Source of the DNA: an uncultured Opitutia bacterium
GTDB taxonomy: Bacteria; Verrucomicrobiota; Verrucomicrobiia; Opitutales; Opitutaceae
Assembly (NCBI GenBank): GCA_903881475.1
Contig: CAIRTK010000068.1
Coordinates: 1-36,232, forward strand
DNA length: 36,232 nt
Direction: 5' to 3'
Shown: piece by piece, positions 1 to 8,480 of the stretch
Layout of the letters: each line of letters begins with the position of its first letter
How positions within the stretch are numbered: position 1 is the first letter of the stretch
Notes under the pieces: generated by a model
Database searches by the model: none
Told to the model about the DNA's origin: nothing
Seen by the model: only the letters and a program-made list of their open reading frames with translations
Made by a program: the position numbers and the translations under genes

Positions 1-365
1 CTCGCGCGGCGCTCGGCTCCGCCTCCGGGAGCTCCGGCCTGGGGGGCGGGGATGAGGCGTTCTGGGATGGGGACGGGGACATCTGTATCATGGGCTTTCG
101 GGTTTGCTGTCCCGTGTCCAAGGAAATCGGTGGCGAGATAATTAAGGTGGTAAGTTCAATGCCGGCCTGCTCCGCGGGACGATCTTACACAATTATTACA
201 AGCCCGGAAGAGGTCGCGCAACGCGCGCCGTTTTGTCCAATTGTCCGGACGTAAGAAAAATTAATCACGGTCCTCCGGCCGCATACTTGGATTGGGTTAG
301 GACACGGCCGCGTCGGACCGATGCTTGACGCCGGGGCCCCGATCCCCGTTTTGTTGCCGCCCAAT
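1..365. other. Non-coding leader upstream of the Gfo/Idh gene
   Basis: No credible coding frame lies in these 365 bases. The first 60 are very G/C-rich; 130-270 contains A/T-rich patches around 140-160 and 186-200. A small palindrome GTCCGGAC sits at 243-250 and the unit TTGTCC occurs twice (233-238, 241-246), which could belong to an operator or promoter for the gene at 366. The spacing to any -10-like hexamer is poor, so I do not call a promoter. No hairpin with a T-run is seen. Confidence 0.4.
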
Positions 366-1472
366 ATGCTCCGCAAAGTTAATGTTGGCATCGTCGGCTG
401 CGGCAACATCAGCGACGCCTACTTCACCGGCTCGAAGAAATTCGACATCCTCAATCTCGTCGCCTGCGCCGACCTTGATCCCGCGCGGGCCAAGGCCAAG
501 GCCGCCCAATATGGCATCCGGGCCTGCGCCAGCGTGGCCGACCTGCTCCATGATCCGGAAGTGGAGATTGTCATCAACCTTACCGTGCCCAAGGCCCACG
601 CCGAGGTGAACACCGCCGCCCTCCACGCCGGCAAGCACGCCTACTGCGAGAAACCCTTTGCCCTGACGTCGGCGGATGGCGCCGTCGTGCTTGAGCTCGC
701 GAAAAGCAAGCATCTCCTGGTCGGCAGCGCGCCCGACACCTTTCTCGGCGCCGGCATCCAGACCGCCCGCAAGGCGGTGGACGACGGGGCGATCGGCCGC
801 CCGGTCTCGGCCCTGGCGTTCATGATGTGCCGCGGCCATGAATCCTGGCACCCGAGCCCGCAGTTTTATTATCAGAAGGGCGGCGGTCCGATGTTCGACA
901 TGGGGCCGTATTACGTCACGGCTCTCGTCAACCTGTTCGGTCCCGTCTCGCGCGTGGCCGGCTCGACCTCCGCGGCCTTCTCCGAGCGCCTGATCACGAG
1001 CCAGCCCCTGAACGGCACCCTCATGCCCGTCGAGACTCCCACCCACCTCACCGGGACCATGGATTTCGCCGGCGGTGGCACCGGCACCCTGGTCATGAGC
1101 TTCGATACCTGGCCCTATCCGCTGCCCTTCATCGTGCTGTTCGGCACCGACGGCACGCTTGAGGTGCCGGACCCGAACCATTTCACCGGCGCCGTCCGGC
1201 TGCGGAGCAAGGATGGCACGACCTATGAGGAAATCCCCCATGCCCACCTCGCCGAGCGCAGCCGTGGCGTGGGTGTCGCGGACATGGCCTATTCGATCCT
1301 CCGGCGCGACCGCCCCGCGCGCGCCAGCGGCGAACTCGCCGAGCATGTCGTCGAGATCATGGAGTCCTTCGAAAAATCTTCGGTCACCGGCCGCCACGTG
1401 ACACTCAAGACTTCCTGCGCCCGGCCCGCCGCGTTGCCGGGCAATCTTGGGCCCAACGAGCTCGACGCCTGA
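366..1472 (+). CDS. Gfo/Idh/MocA family NAD(P)-dependent oxidoreductase
   Basis: A 368-residue soluble protein with the two-domain layout of the Gfo/Idh/MocA family, which oxidises or reduces hydroxyl groups of sugars and cyclitols with a bound nicotinamide cofactor. The N-terminal Rossmann motif VGIVGCGNIS is at residues 7-16, and the EKP signature (residues 95-97, in HAYCEKPFAL) carries the conserved lysine. The ATG at 366 puts the Rossmann strand right at the N-terminus; an in-frame start at 321 would add 15 unconserved residues. No signal peptide is present, so it should be cytoplasmic. A ThuA-like gene follows 43 bases downstream on the same strand, a pairing often seen in sugar catabolism loci. 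The exact substrate cannot be read from the sequence. Confidence 0.9.
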   Translation: MLRKVNVGIVGCGNISDAYFTGSKKFDILNLVACADLDPARAKAKAAQYGIRACASVADLLHDPEVEIVINLTVPKAHAEVNTAALHAGKHAYCEKPFALTSADGAVVLELAKSKHLLVGSAPDTFLGAGIQTARKAVDDGAIGRPVSALAFMMCRGHESWHPSPQFYYQKGGGPMFDMGPYYVTALVNLFGPVSRVAGSTSAAFSERLITSQPLNGTLMPVETPTHLTGTMDFAGGGTGTLVMSFDTWPYPLPFIVLFGTDGTLEVPDPNHFTGAVRLRSKDGTTYEEIPHAHLAERSRGVGVADMAYSILRRDRPARASGELAEHVVEIMESFEKSSVTGRHVTLKTSCARPAALPGNLGPNELDA

Positions 1473-1515
1473 CCCTTCCCACGTTTCTTCGCCCAATTTC
1501 CTTCTCCACTACTAT

Positions 1516-2163
1516 ATGAAAAATGCCCTTATCGTCTGGGGTGGCTGGGATGGCCACGAACCGAAGCAATGCGCGGAGTTCTTCGCGCCGAAACTCGCGG
1601 AGCGCGGTTTCCAGGTCGAGATCTCCGACACCCTCGAGGTTTTTACCGACGCCGCCAAGCTCGCCCGCCTTTCGCTTATCGTCCCGATGTGGACCTGCGG
1701 CACCATGACCCCGGAGCAGTCCAAGGGTGTGCACGATGCCGTCTTGTCCGGCGTCGGGCTCGCCGGCTTTCACGGCGGCATGTGCGACGCCTTCCGCGGC
1801 AACACCGACTGGATGTGGATGACCGGCGGCCAGTTCGTCTCCCATCCGGACAACTTCAAGGATTACACGGTCAACATTGTGAACAAGACCGACCCGATCA
1901 CCGCGGGCATTGCCGACTTCAAGGTGCGCAGCGAGCAGTATTACATGCTGGTCGACCCGCGCAACGAGGTCCTCGCCACGAGCACCCACGAGCCGGTCAG
2001 CGCCCCGTGGGACCGCGGCGTCGTCATGCCCTTCGTCTGGAAAAAGGTCCACGGCAGCGGCCGGGTCTTTTATTCCGCCATGGGCCACGTACTTTCCGAA
2101 TTTACGGCTTACCCCCAGCAGCTGGAAATCACGCTGCGCGGCATGGTCTGGGCGGCCCGCTGA
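1516..2163 (+). CDS. ThuA-like domain protein (glutamine amidotransferase-like fold)
   Basis: A 215-residue protein starting MKNALIVWGGWDGHEPKQC, the typical opening of ThuA-like proteins, with the family segment GVGLAGFHGGMCDAF in the middle and YYMLVDP further on. ThuA was named from a trehalose/sucrose utilisation locus and has a class I glutamine-amidotransferase-like fold; the biochemical activity of most members is not settled. The start at 1516 is chosen because homologues begin just before the first strand; the frame opens earlier but the extension is unconserved. It probably forms a transcription unit with the oxidoreductase 43 bases upstream, suggesting a joint role in converting a sugar or keto-sugar. 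The gene ends only 12 bases from the convergent guanylyltransferase gene. Confidence 0.87.
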   Translation: MKNALIVWGGWDGHEPKQCAEFFAPKLAERGFQVEISDTLEVFTDAAKLARLSLIVPMWTCGTMTPEQSKGVHDAVLSGVGLAGFHGGMCDAFRGNTDWMWMTGGQFVSHPDNFKDYTVNIVNKTDPITAGIADFKVRSEQYYMLVDPRNEVLATSTHEPVSAPWDRGVVMPFVWKKVHGSGRVFYSAMGHVLSEFTAYPQQLEITLRGMVWAAR

Positions 2164-2175
2164 CGCCCGGGTCAG

Positions 2176-3243
2176 CTACAGTACGTCCTTCGGTAGGTGC
2201 GGCATCAGCTGCTTGATCTCGCCCACGGCATCACGGTGGCAGACCAGGATCGCATCCGCGGTCTCCACCACGACGAGGTCCTTCACGCCCACCAGGGCGA
2301 TCACGCGGCCGTTGCTGACGGCGATGTTGTTCTCCGCGCCGGCCACGCTGATCACGGGACCGCGCACCGCGTTGCCCGCCGGATCGGCCGCCAGGTGTGC
2401 GGGGAGCGCGGTCCACAATCCCACGTCGTCCCAGTCAAACTCCGCCAGCATCGTCTCGACGGACACCGCCTTTTCCATGATCGCGTAATCCACCGAGACC
2501 TTCGGCTCGAGGGCGGCAAATCTTTCCGCAAGATAACCCGCCGGGTCGCCGGCCGGAAATTCCCGGATGAATTTCGCCAGCGCCGGGGTCTGCCGCTCCG
2601 CCTCGGCCAGAAACGCGCCCACGCTCCAGACGAACATCCCGGCATTCCACGCAAAGTTGCCGGCGGCCACGTACCGCGCCGCCGTCGCCGCATCGGGCTT
2701 CTCCACAAACCTCACCACCCGGCGGAAACCGTCGCCACCCGCGACCAGCTCGCCAATCTCCAGATAGCCAAACCCGGTCGCCGGGTGCGTCGGCTTGACG
2801 GCAAAGGTCAGCAGGGCCTGGGTCTGCGCCGCCCGGGCCAGGCCCGCGCCCAGCTGCTGCGCGAAGGCCGCCGCATCCTTGATGAAGGAGTCCGCCGGCA
2901 GCAGCGCCATGACAGCCTGCGGATCCCGCGCCCGCACCAGGCCCGTGGCCAGCGCTGCCGCCGCCGCCGTGTCCCGCTTCGCCGGCTCGGCGATGATTTG
3001 CCGCGGGGGGAGCAGCCCGGCCAGCGCCGTCCGCGTGCCTTCCAGCTGGGCCAGATTGGTCAGGACAAACACATGCTCGCGTGGCACCAGCCCTTCGAGC
3101 CGCCGCACCGTTTCCTCCACCAGCGTGCGTTCGGAAAACAGCTTGAGCAGGTGCTTCGGCGTGCGCTGCCGGCTCATCGGCCAGAAGCGCTCGCCGCTGC
3201 CGCCGGCCATGATGCAGACATAGGCGTGGGGAAATTCCTTCAT
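2176..3243 (-). CDS. manC: Mannose-1-phosphate guanylyltransferase
   Basis: A 355-residue nucleotidyltransferase that should make GDP-mannose from mannose 1-phosphate and GTP, feeding polysaccharide or glycoconjugate synthesis. The signature GGSGERFWPMSR at residues 14-25, followed by TPK, is the nucleotide-binding loop of the family. FVEKPD and NAGMFVW in the middle are also characteristic. The protein ends after the catalytic domain and lacks the cupin isomerase domain of bifunctional ManC/AlgA enzymes, so only the guanylyltransferase step is expected. The start ATG is preceded by the pyrimidine core TCCTCC rather than a Shine-Dalgarno sequence. It is divergent from the rhamnosidase gene, with a 186-base gap. 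Confidence 0.9.
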   Translation of the reverse strand: MKEFPHAYVCIMAGGSGERFWPMSRQRTPKHLLKLFSERTLVEETVRRLEGLVPREHVFVLTNLAQLEGTRTALAGLLPPRQIIAEPAKRDTAAAAALATGLVRARDPQAVMALLPADSFIKDAAAFAQQLGAGLARAAQTQALLTFAVKPTHPATGFGYLEIGELVAGGDGFRRVVRFVEKPDAATAARYVAAGNFAWNAGMFVWSVGAFLAEAERQTPALAKFIREFPAGDPAGYLAERFAALEPKVSVDYAIMEKAVSVETMLAEFDWDDVGLWTALPAHLAADPAGNAVRGPVISVAGAENNIAVSNGRVIALVGVKDLVVVETADAILVCHRDAVGEIKQLMPHLPKDVL

Positions 3244-3429
3244 CAGGGAGGATGCTGGGGGTAGCTTCAGCCCTCAGCAATCAGGTTTCGGCCTTTCCCG
3301 CCGAGGCCGGGTTCAAGCGGATTGACCGGGTGCCGAGGGCCGCTCGCGGTTCCGCCGCTGCTGATTGTTCGGTCATCCCGCCCTTGCTTCGCGACCGGCA
3401 AATCGCATTTTCTCGTGTCCCCTTACTCC

Positions 3430-6147
3430 ATGCCCACCCCGACCCTCGCCGTTCAGCTGCGTTGCAACCATCTCGACAATCCGCTCGGCGTGCATGCCGC
3501 CGCCCCTCGGCTGAGCTGGCGGCTCGCGACCGATGGCCGCCGCGGCGCCCGGCAGGCTTCCTACCGGATCGTGGTCTCGACCCAGCGGCATGGGTTGTCC
3601 GATCTCTGGGACAGCGGCCGCGTGCATTCCGATGCCACGACCGAGATCGCCTATCGCGGACGCGCGCTCGCCTCCCGCCAGCGCGCCTGGTGGCGGGTCG
3701 AGGTCTGGGATGAAAGGAACCGCCGCAGCGAAAGCGCTCCCGCCTTCTGGGAGGCCGGCCTGCTCACGCGGCAGGAATGGCGGGGAGCCTGGATCGGCGC
3801 CGCTCTCGCCGGCGGCCCGGAAACCGGCGCCCACAGCCCTTACCTCCGCACGATTTTCAATGTCGGCAAGAAGATCGCGTCCGCCCGCCTCTATGCCACG
3901 GCGCTCGGCGTGTACGAATTTCACCTCAACGGCCAGCGCGTGGGCCACGACGTCTTCACCCCCGGCTGGACCGAGTACAAGAAGCGCGTGCAATACCAGA
4001 CCTACGATGTCACGGCCCTGCTGCGTCCGGGCGCCAATGCGGCGGGTGCCATCCTGGGCGACGGCTGGTACTGCGGCCATATCGGCTGGCGGGAGCGCAA
4101 CTATTACGGCGAGCGCCCCGCGCTCTTCGCCCAGCTGGTCCTCACGTTCACCGACGGCTCGACCCAGACCATCGTCACCGACGGCGCCTGGAAAACCGCC
4201 TTCGGCGCCATCGTCGAATCCGACCTGATCCACGGCGAAACCCACGACGCCCGCCGGGAACTGACCGGCTGGGACGAGCCGGGTTATGATGACGGCGCCT
4301 GGCTCCCGGCCACCCGTCTGGCCGACCCGGCGATCGAGATCTCCCCGATGCTCGGGCCGACCGTGCGCGCTACTCAGGAACTCAAGCCCGTGGCGCCGCC
4401 GACGAAGATCATCATCTGGCCGTCGTCCATCTGGGTGTTCGACCTCGGCCAGAACATGGTCGGCCGCGTCCGCCTCCATGTCCGCGGCAAGGCCGGCCAG
4501 GTCGTCCGCCTGCGGTTCGCCGAAATGCTCAACGCCGCCGACGGCACGATCTACACGGAGAACCTTCGCGCCGCCCGCCAGACCGACCACTACATCCTGC
4601 GCGGCGACCCGCGCGGCGAAACTTGGGAATCGCGCTTCACGTTCCACGGGTTCCGCTACGTTGAGATCTCCGGCCATCCGGACACACTCCTGCCTGATGC
4701 CATCACCGGCATCGTGCTCCACAGCGACACGCCGCGCACCGGCATCTTCTCGTGCAGCGACCGGCTCATCAACCAGCTCCAGAGCAACATCGACTGGGGC
4801 CAGCGCGGCAACTTCCTCGAGGTTCCCACCGACTGCCCGCAGCGCAACGAACGCCTCGGCTGGATGGGTGACGCCCAGGTCTTCAGCCGTACTGCGGCCT
4901 GGAACCGCGATGTCGCCTCGTTCTTCACCAAGTGGCAGCGCGACATCTCCGACGCCCAGGGCGCCGAGGGCCAGATGCCCTCCGTCGCCCCGCACATCGA
5001 GGGCGTGGGCGCCGACGGCGGGCCGGCCTGGGCCGACGCCGCGGCCATCTGCCCGTGGACCATGTACCTGTGCTATGGCGACAAGGAACTGCTCGCGGAG
5101 CACTTTGAATCGCTGACGAAGTTCATCGGCTACATGGAGACCAAGGCCCGCAACCTGATCCGGTCGCATCCCGATACGGACGTCTGGCACGGGTACGGCG
5201 ACTGGCTGGCGCTCGACGGCAGCGGCAACGTTTTTGGCAACACGCCGAAGGACCTCATCGGCACCGCCATGTTCGCCTACAGCACGACGCTCGTCGCCAA
5301 GATGGCCCGCGTGCTTGGCCGTACCTCGGACGCCGTCCGTTACGAACGGCTTGCCGGGCGTATCCGCCGCGCCTACCAGAAGCGCTATCTCACCGACGAT
5401 GGCGTCGCCACCGGACTGACGCAGACCAGCTACGTGCTGACGCTGCAGTTCGACCTCGCGCCCGCCGCGCTCCGCCCGAAGCTGCTCGCCGAGCTGGTGC
5501 GCGACATCGAGCAGCGCGGCAACAAGCTCACCACCGGCTTCGTCGGCGCCTCCTACCTGCCCCACGTCCTCTCGCGCTTCGGCCGGGCCGACCTCGCCTA
5601 CAAGCTGCTGCACCAGAAGGCCTGGCCGTCCTGGCTCTACGCCGTCACGCAGGGCGCCACGACCATCTGGGAGCGTTGGGACGGCTGGACTCAGGAGAAG
5701 GGTTTCCAGGACAAGGGCATGAATTCCTTCAACCACTATGCCTACGGGGCGATCGGCTCGTGGCTCTATGCGGTGGTGGCCGGAGTCGATCTCGATCCCG
5801 CGCAGCCCGGCTTCAAGCACATCCTCCTGCAACCGCAACCGGGCGGGGAACTCACCTCGGCCCGCGGCGTTCTCCAGAGCCTGCATGGCGAGATCCTCAG
5901 CGCGTGGAAACTCCGCGCCGGCCGTTTCGAATGGGAGGTCGTCGTGCCGCCCAATACGACCGCCACCGCCCGTTTCCCCGTGCCGAAATCGGCCAGGATC
6001 ACCGAGGGCACGAAGCCGCTCGCGCGCTCGGCCGGAGTTTCGGCCGTGAAAACCGCAGGCGGAGCCGCCACCTGCACCCTCGCCGCCGGCCACTACAAGT
6101 TCACCGCCACCTGGAAGCCCGCGCCCGCCAAGCCCATCGCCAAGTAA
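3430..6147 (+). CDS. Alpha-L-rhamnosidase, glycoside hydrolase family 78
   Basis: A 905-residue inverting glycosidase that releases terminal alpha-L-rhamnose from plant or microbial glycans and glycosides. Beta-rich N-terminal domains (about 1-430) precede the (alpha/alpha)6 barrel. The GH78 signature at residues 467-481, PTDCPQRNERLGWMGD, contains the presumed general acid Glu474. ATTIWERWDGW carries the presumed catalytic base Glu748. A C-terminal beta domain follows. No signal peptide is seen from the ATG at 3430, so it probably acts on imported oligosaccharides in the cytoplasm. The frame is open from 3322, but that extension is low-complexity and unconserved. The leader just before the ATG is pyrimidine-rich. 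Confidence 0.95.
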   Translation: MPTPTLAVQLRCNHLDNPLGVHAAAPRLSWRLATDGRRGARQASYRIVVSTQRHGLSDLWDSGRVHSDATTEIAYRGRALASRQRAWWRVEVWDERNRRSESAPAFWEAGLLTRQEWRGAWIGAALAGGPETGAHSPYLRTIFNVGKKIASARLYATALGVYEFHLNGQRVGHDVFTPGWTEYKKRVQYQTYDVTALLRPGANAAGAILGDGWYCGHIGWRERNYYGERPALFAQLVLTFTDGSTQTIVTDGAWKTAFGAIVESDLIHGETHDARRELTGWDEPGYDDGAWLPATRLADPAIEISPMLGPTVRATQELKPVAPPTKIIIWPSSIWVFDLGQNMVGRVRLHVRGKAGQVVRLRFAEMLNAADGTIYTENLRAARQTDHYILRGDPRGETWESRFTFHGFRYVEISGHPDTLLPDAITGIVLHSDTPRTGIFSCSDRLINQLQSNIDWGQRGNFLEVPTDCPQRNERLGWMGDAQVFSRTAAWNRDVASFFTKWQRDISDAQGAEGQMPSVAPHIEGVGADGGPAWADAAAICPWTMYLCYGDKELLAEHFESLTKFIGYMETKARNLIRSHPDTDVWHGYGDWLALDGSGNVFGNTPKDLIGTAMFAYSTTLVAKMARVLGRTSDAVRYERLAGRIRRAYQKRYLTDDGVATGLTQTSYVLTLQFDLAPAALRPKLLAELVRDIEQRGNKLTTGFVGASYLPHVLSRFGRADLAYKLLHQKAWPSWLYAVTQGATTIWERWDGWTQEKGFQDKGMNSFNHYAYGAIGSWLYAVVAGVDLDPAQPGFKHILLQPQPGGELTSARGVLQSLHGEILSAWKLRAGRFEWEVVVPPNTTATARFPVPKSARITEGTKPLARSAGVSAVKTAGGAATCTLAAGHYKFTATWKPAPAKPIAK

Positions 6148-6176
6148 CCGCGACGTCCAGTAGCAGCCGACATAAG

Positions 6177-6202
6177 GAGGCTGGCCCGGCACAGGCAGCC
6201 TC
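6177..6202. terminator. Hairpin between convergent rhamnosidase and dehydrogenase genes
   Basis: A 7-bp perfect stem, GAGGCTG (6177-6183) with CAGCCTC (6196-6202), lies in the 66-base gap between two convergent genes, preceded by TAGCAGCCGAC at 6160-6170. It could end transcription from either side or be a member of a dispersed palindromic repeat. There is no T-run on either side, so a classical intrinsic terminator is not proven. Confidence 0.35.
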
Positions 6203-6213
6203 ACCGACTCCGC

Positions 6214-7212
6214 TTACACCGACACTCGCAGGACTATTTTCCCGAACTGTCCACCGCGTTCCATCAGGTCGAACGCTTCGCCGGCACGGTCGAATGGGAT
6301 CGTGTCGCTGACCACCGGCTTGAGCCGGTGCATCGTCACGTACTGCGTCATCGCGGCGAATTCCACCGGCATGCCCATGGTCGAGCCCAGCAGCGAAAGC
6401 TGGCGCCAGAAGAGCTTCCGCAGCGTGAGCGTGGAGGGGTTGCCGCGCGTTGCACCGTACGACACGATCCGTCCGCCCGGTTTGGCCAGGTCAATGAGGT
6501 CCGCAAAGCCCTCGCCGCCCGCGCTGTCCACGATCACGTCAAAGCCGCCGGATTGCTTGAGCAAGTCCGCCGCCCAACCGGGCTGGGTATAGTTCGCGCC
6601 GCCCCTGGCGCCGAGGGCAACCGCGCGGGCGAGCTTGCCTGCATCGCTGGACGTCACCCAGACCTCGGCCCCGTGACCGACCGCGAATTGCAGCGCAAGG
6701 AGCGCCACCCCGCCGCCGATTCCCGTCACCAGCACCCGTTCGCCGGGCAGGACCGCCGCCCGGGTCACGACCGCCCGCCACGCCGTCAGCCCGCCCAGCG
6801 GCAGCGCCGCGGCTTCCTCCCATGAAAAATGCGCGGGCTTGGCCGTGAGCTGGCCCACCGGCACCGCCACCCGCTCCGCCAGCGTGCCGTCACGCGGCAG
6901 GCCGAGGATCGAGAATTTGGGCCCCTGCGCATCCAGGCTATCGCCCCAGTCCAGGGCCGGATTGAGGATGACCTCGCGGCCGACCCACGCCGCGTCGACG
7001 CCCGCACCCACCGCGGTGACCATGCCCGCGCCGTCCGAGCCAGGGATGCACGGCCACTTCAGCCCGGCATACTGCCCGAGCTTGATCCACAGGTCCCGAT
7101 GATTGAGCGCGGCCGCCCGGATCGTGACCACCGCCTCGCCGGCCACCGGCGCCGGCTCGGGCACCGTGGCGATTTTCAGTTCGTTGACCGCGGTAAGTTG
7201 AATTGCGCGCAT
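6214..7212 (-). CDS. Medium-chain dehydrogenase/reductase, quinone-oxidoreductase-like
   Basis: A 332-residue MDR-superfamily oxidoreductase. The GroES-like N-terminal half contains AALNHRDLWIK, where zinc alcohol dehydrogenases would carry the catalytic cysteine; the structural zinc cysteine cluster is also missing. I therefore expect a zinc-free NADPH-dependent enzyme acting on quinones or enones. GERVLVTGIGGGVALLALQ is the Rossmann nucleotide-binding loop. The start at ATG 7212 (MRAIQLTAVNELKI) matches the family N-terminus. It is one of few genes here with a Shine-Dalgarno-like GAGGA about 10 bases upstream. It is divergent from the pseudouridine synthase gene. Substrate unknown. Confidence 0.88.
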   Translation of the reverse strand: MRAIQLTAVNELKIATVPEPAPVAGEAVVTIRAAALNHRDLWIKLGQYAGLKWPCIPGSDGAGMVTAVGAGVDAAWVGREVILNPALDWGDSLDAQGPKFSILGLPRDGTLAERVAVPVGQLTAKPAHFSWEEAAALPLGGLTAWRAVVTRAAVLPGERVLVTGIGGGVALLALQFAVGHGAEVWVTSSDAGKLARAVALGARGGANYTQPGWAADLLKQSGGFDVIVDSAGGEGFADLIDLAKPGGRIVSYGATRGNPSTLTLRKLFWRQLSLLGSTMGMPVEFAAMTQYVTMHRLKPVVSDTIPFDRAGEAFDLMERGGQFGKIVLRVSV

Positions 7213-7251
7213 GCCAAGTCTTTCCTCGCAGCATCGCGGAAACCCAGAGGA

Positions 7252-7290
7252 ACGGAAGCGCGGAAATTTTCCCTGTTTCCGCCCTTCCGC
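7252..7290. repeat. Imperfect inverted repeat in a divergent promoter region
   Basis: GGAAGCGCGGAAA (7254-7266) faces TTTCCGCCCTTCC (7276-7288), with one mismatch in 13 and a 9-base loop. The repeat occupies the 108-base gap between the divergent MDR and pseudouridine synthase genes and would form a hairpin in either transcript. It is either a dispersed repeat or an operator-like site; sequence alone does not decide. Confidence 0.45.
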
Positions 7291-7320
7291 GCCCCTGTGA
7301 TTACTGTATGCCTTTCCCGC

Positions 7321-7896
7321 GTGCTGATCGCCCTTCACAAACCCTACGGCGTGCTCTCGCAGTTCACGCCCGAGCCCGGCTCGAAGTGGCGCACCCTCGC
7401 GGACTTCAAACTCCCGGCGGGCGTTTACCCGCTGGGCCGGCTGGATGCCGATTCCGAGGGTCTCCTGCTGCTCAGTGATGAACCCGGTCTGAACACTCGG
7501 CTGCTCGATCCGAGGCACGCCCATCGCCGGGAATACTGGGCCCAGGTCGAGGGCGTGCCCCGGCCGGCTTCACTCACCCGGTTGGAACAGGGCGGCATCG
7601 CAATCGACGACTACCGGACCCTGCCCTGCCGCGTCCGCCTGCTGGACCCGGCTCCCACCCTGCCGCCGCGTGATCCGCCGATTCGCGTGCGAAAAAGCGT
7701 GCCCGACTGCTGGCTCGCCCTGGAACTCACCGAGGGCAAGAACCGGCAGGTCCGCCGCATGACCGCCGCAATCGGCCATCCGACCCTGCGGCTTATTCGC
7801 GTCCGGATCGGTGAATATCACCTGGGGCAGTTGCCCCCGGGAACCTGGCACGAACTGACCGCAGCTGAGCGCGCCCAAATCTTTGTCCAAATCTGA
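7321..7896 (+). CDS. Pseudouridine synthase, RluE/RsuA family
   Basis: A 191-residue enzyme of the RsuA/RluB/E/F family, which isomerises a uridine in rRNA to pseudouridine. The N-terminus LIALHKPYGVLSQF and the catalytic block GRLDADSEGLLLLSD (residues 39-53, presumed nucleophile Asp42) are diagnostic; EGKNRQVRRMTAAIGHPTLRL is the C-terminal family motif. There is no N-terminal S4 domain, which fits RluE (23S rRNA) better than RsuA. The start is taken as GTG 7321, giving the usual family N-terminus; GTG 7297 is possible. The stop codon is immediately followed by a long inverted repeat. Confidence 0.9.
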   Translation: MLIALHKPYGVLSQFTPEPGSKWRTLADFKLPAGVYPLGRLDADSEGLLLLSDEPGLNTRLLDPRHAHRREYWAQVEGVPRPASLTRLEQGGIAIDDYRTLPCRVRLLDPAPTLPPRDPPIRVRKSVPDCWLALELTEGKNRQVRRMTAAIGHPTLRLIRVRIGEYHLGQLPPGTWHELTAAERAQIFVQI

Positions 7897-8002
7897 AATT
7901 GAAAACCCTGATCCTTCAGGAGGTAGCTGAGAAAACGGAGGCCTCTCGATCATTTTTATCCTCAGTTGCCTTCGTTTCCTCCTGTAAAACAGGTTTTCAA
8001 TT
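7897..8002. repeat. Long imperfect inverted repeat, CAGGAGG-type family, copy 1
   Basis: This fills the whole gap between convergent rluE-like and osmC genes. The left arm (7897-7940) carries AATTGAAAACC, then CAGGAGGTA and AACGGAG. The right arm (7961-8002), read on the minus strand, carries AATTGAAAACC, then ACAGGAGGAAACGAAGG. The arms pair imperfectly around a roughly 20-base A/T-rich loop. The core recurs at 13313-13417, 24509-24536 and 28795-28993, making this a dispersed family. It could act as a bidirectional terminator. Confidence 0.7.
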
Positions 8003-8004
8003 CC

Positions 8005-8430
8005 TCAGGCCAGTTTCGCGTCGAGCGTGATCTCCGCCTTGAGCAGGCGGGAGATCGGGCAGCCGGCCTTGGCTCCGGCCGCCACCTCGGCGAATTTGTC
8101 GGCCGGAATTCCCGGCACCGTGGCCGTCGTTTCGAGATGGATGGCCGTCACCGTCCAACTGGTGGTCGGCAGGTTTTCCATCGTAAGCGTGGCGGTGGTA
8201 TTCAGGGTGTCGGCGGTGAATCCGGCCTGCTGCAACGCGAGTGAGAGCGCCATCGTGAAGCAGCCCGCATGGGCCGCCGCGATGAGTTCCTCGGGGTTGG
8301 TACCCCGGCCGTTTTCAAACCGGGTCGTGAACGAGTACTGCGCTGCGTCAAGGACTCCGCTCTCGGTCGAGATCGTGCCTTTGCCCTTTGCCAGATTGCC
8401 GTGCCAGACGGCGGATGCTTTGCGTTTCAT
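8005..8430 (-). CDS. osmC: OsmC-family peroxiredoxin
   Basis: A 141-residue cytoplasmic thiol peroxidase that reduces organic hydroperoxides. The two redox cysteines of the OsmC/Ohr fold are present: Cys57 in AAHAGCFTMAL and Cys124 in AKAGCPISRLLKAEI. The opening MKRKASAVWHGNLAKGKG and the GTNPEELIAAAHAGC block place it in the OsmC branch rather than Ohr. Length is normal for the family. It is followed 50 bases upstream by a nitroreductase and an Old Yellow Enzyme homologue on the same strand, suggesting a detoxification cluster. Confidence 0.93.
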   Translation of the reverse strand: MKRKASAVWHGNLAKGKGTISTESGVLDAAQYSFTTRFENGRGTNPEELIAAAHAGCFTMALSLALQQAGFTADTLNTTATLTMENLPTTSWTVTAIHLETTATVPGIPADKFAEVAAGAKAGCPISRLLKAEITLDAKLA

Positions 8431-8480
8431 CGGTGGATGGAGTGGGTTGATGGAACAGTCGAAATACCGTGGCGCGGGGC

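Noticed and set aside
3373-6204. A long open frame (over 900 codons) on the minus strand opposite the rhamnosidase gene
   Set aside because: It is the mirror of a GC-rich coding frame: rich in Gly, Arg, Ala and Asp with no recognisable motif, while the plus strand encodes a clear GH78 protein with its catalytic motifs.
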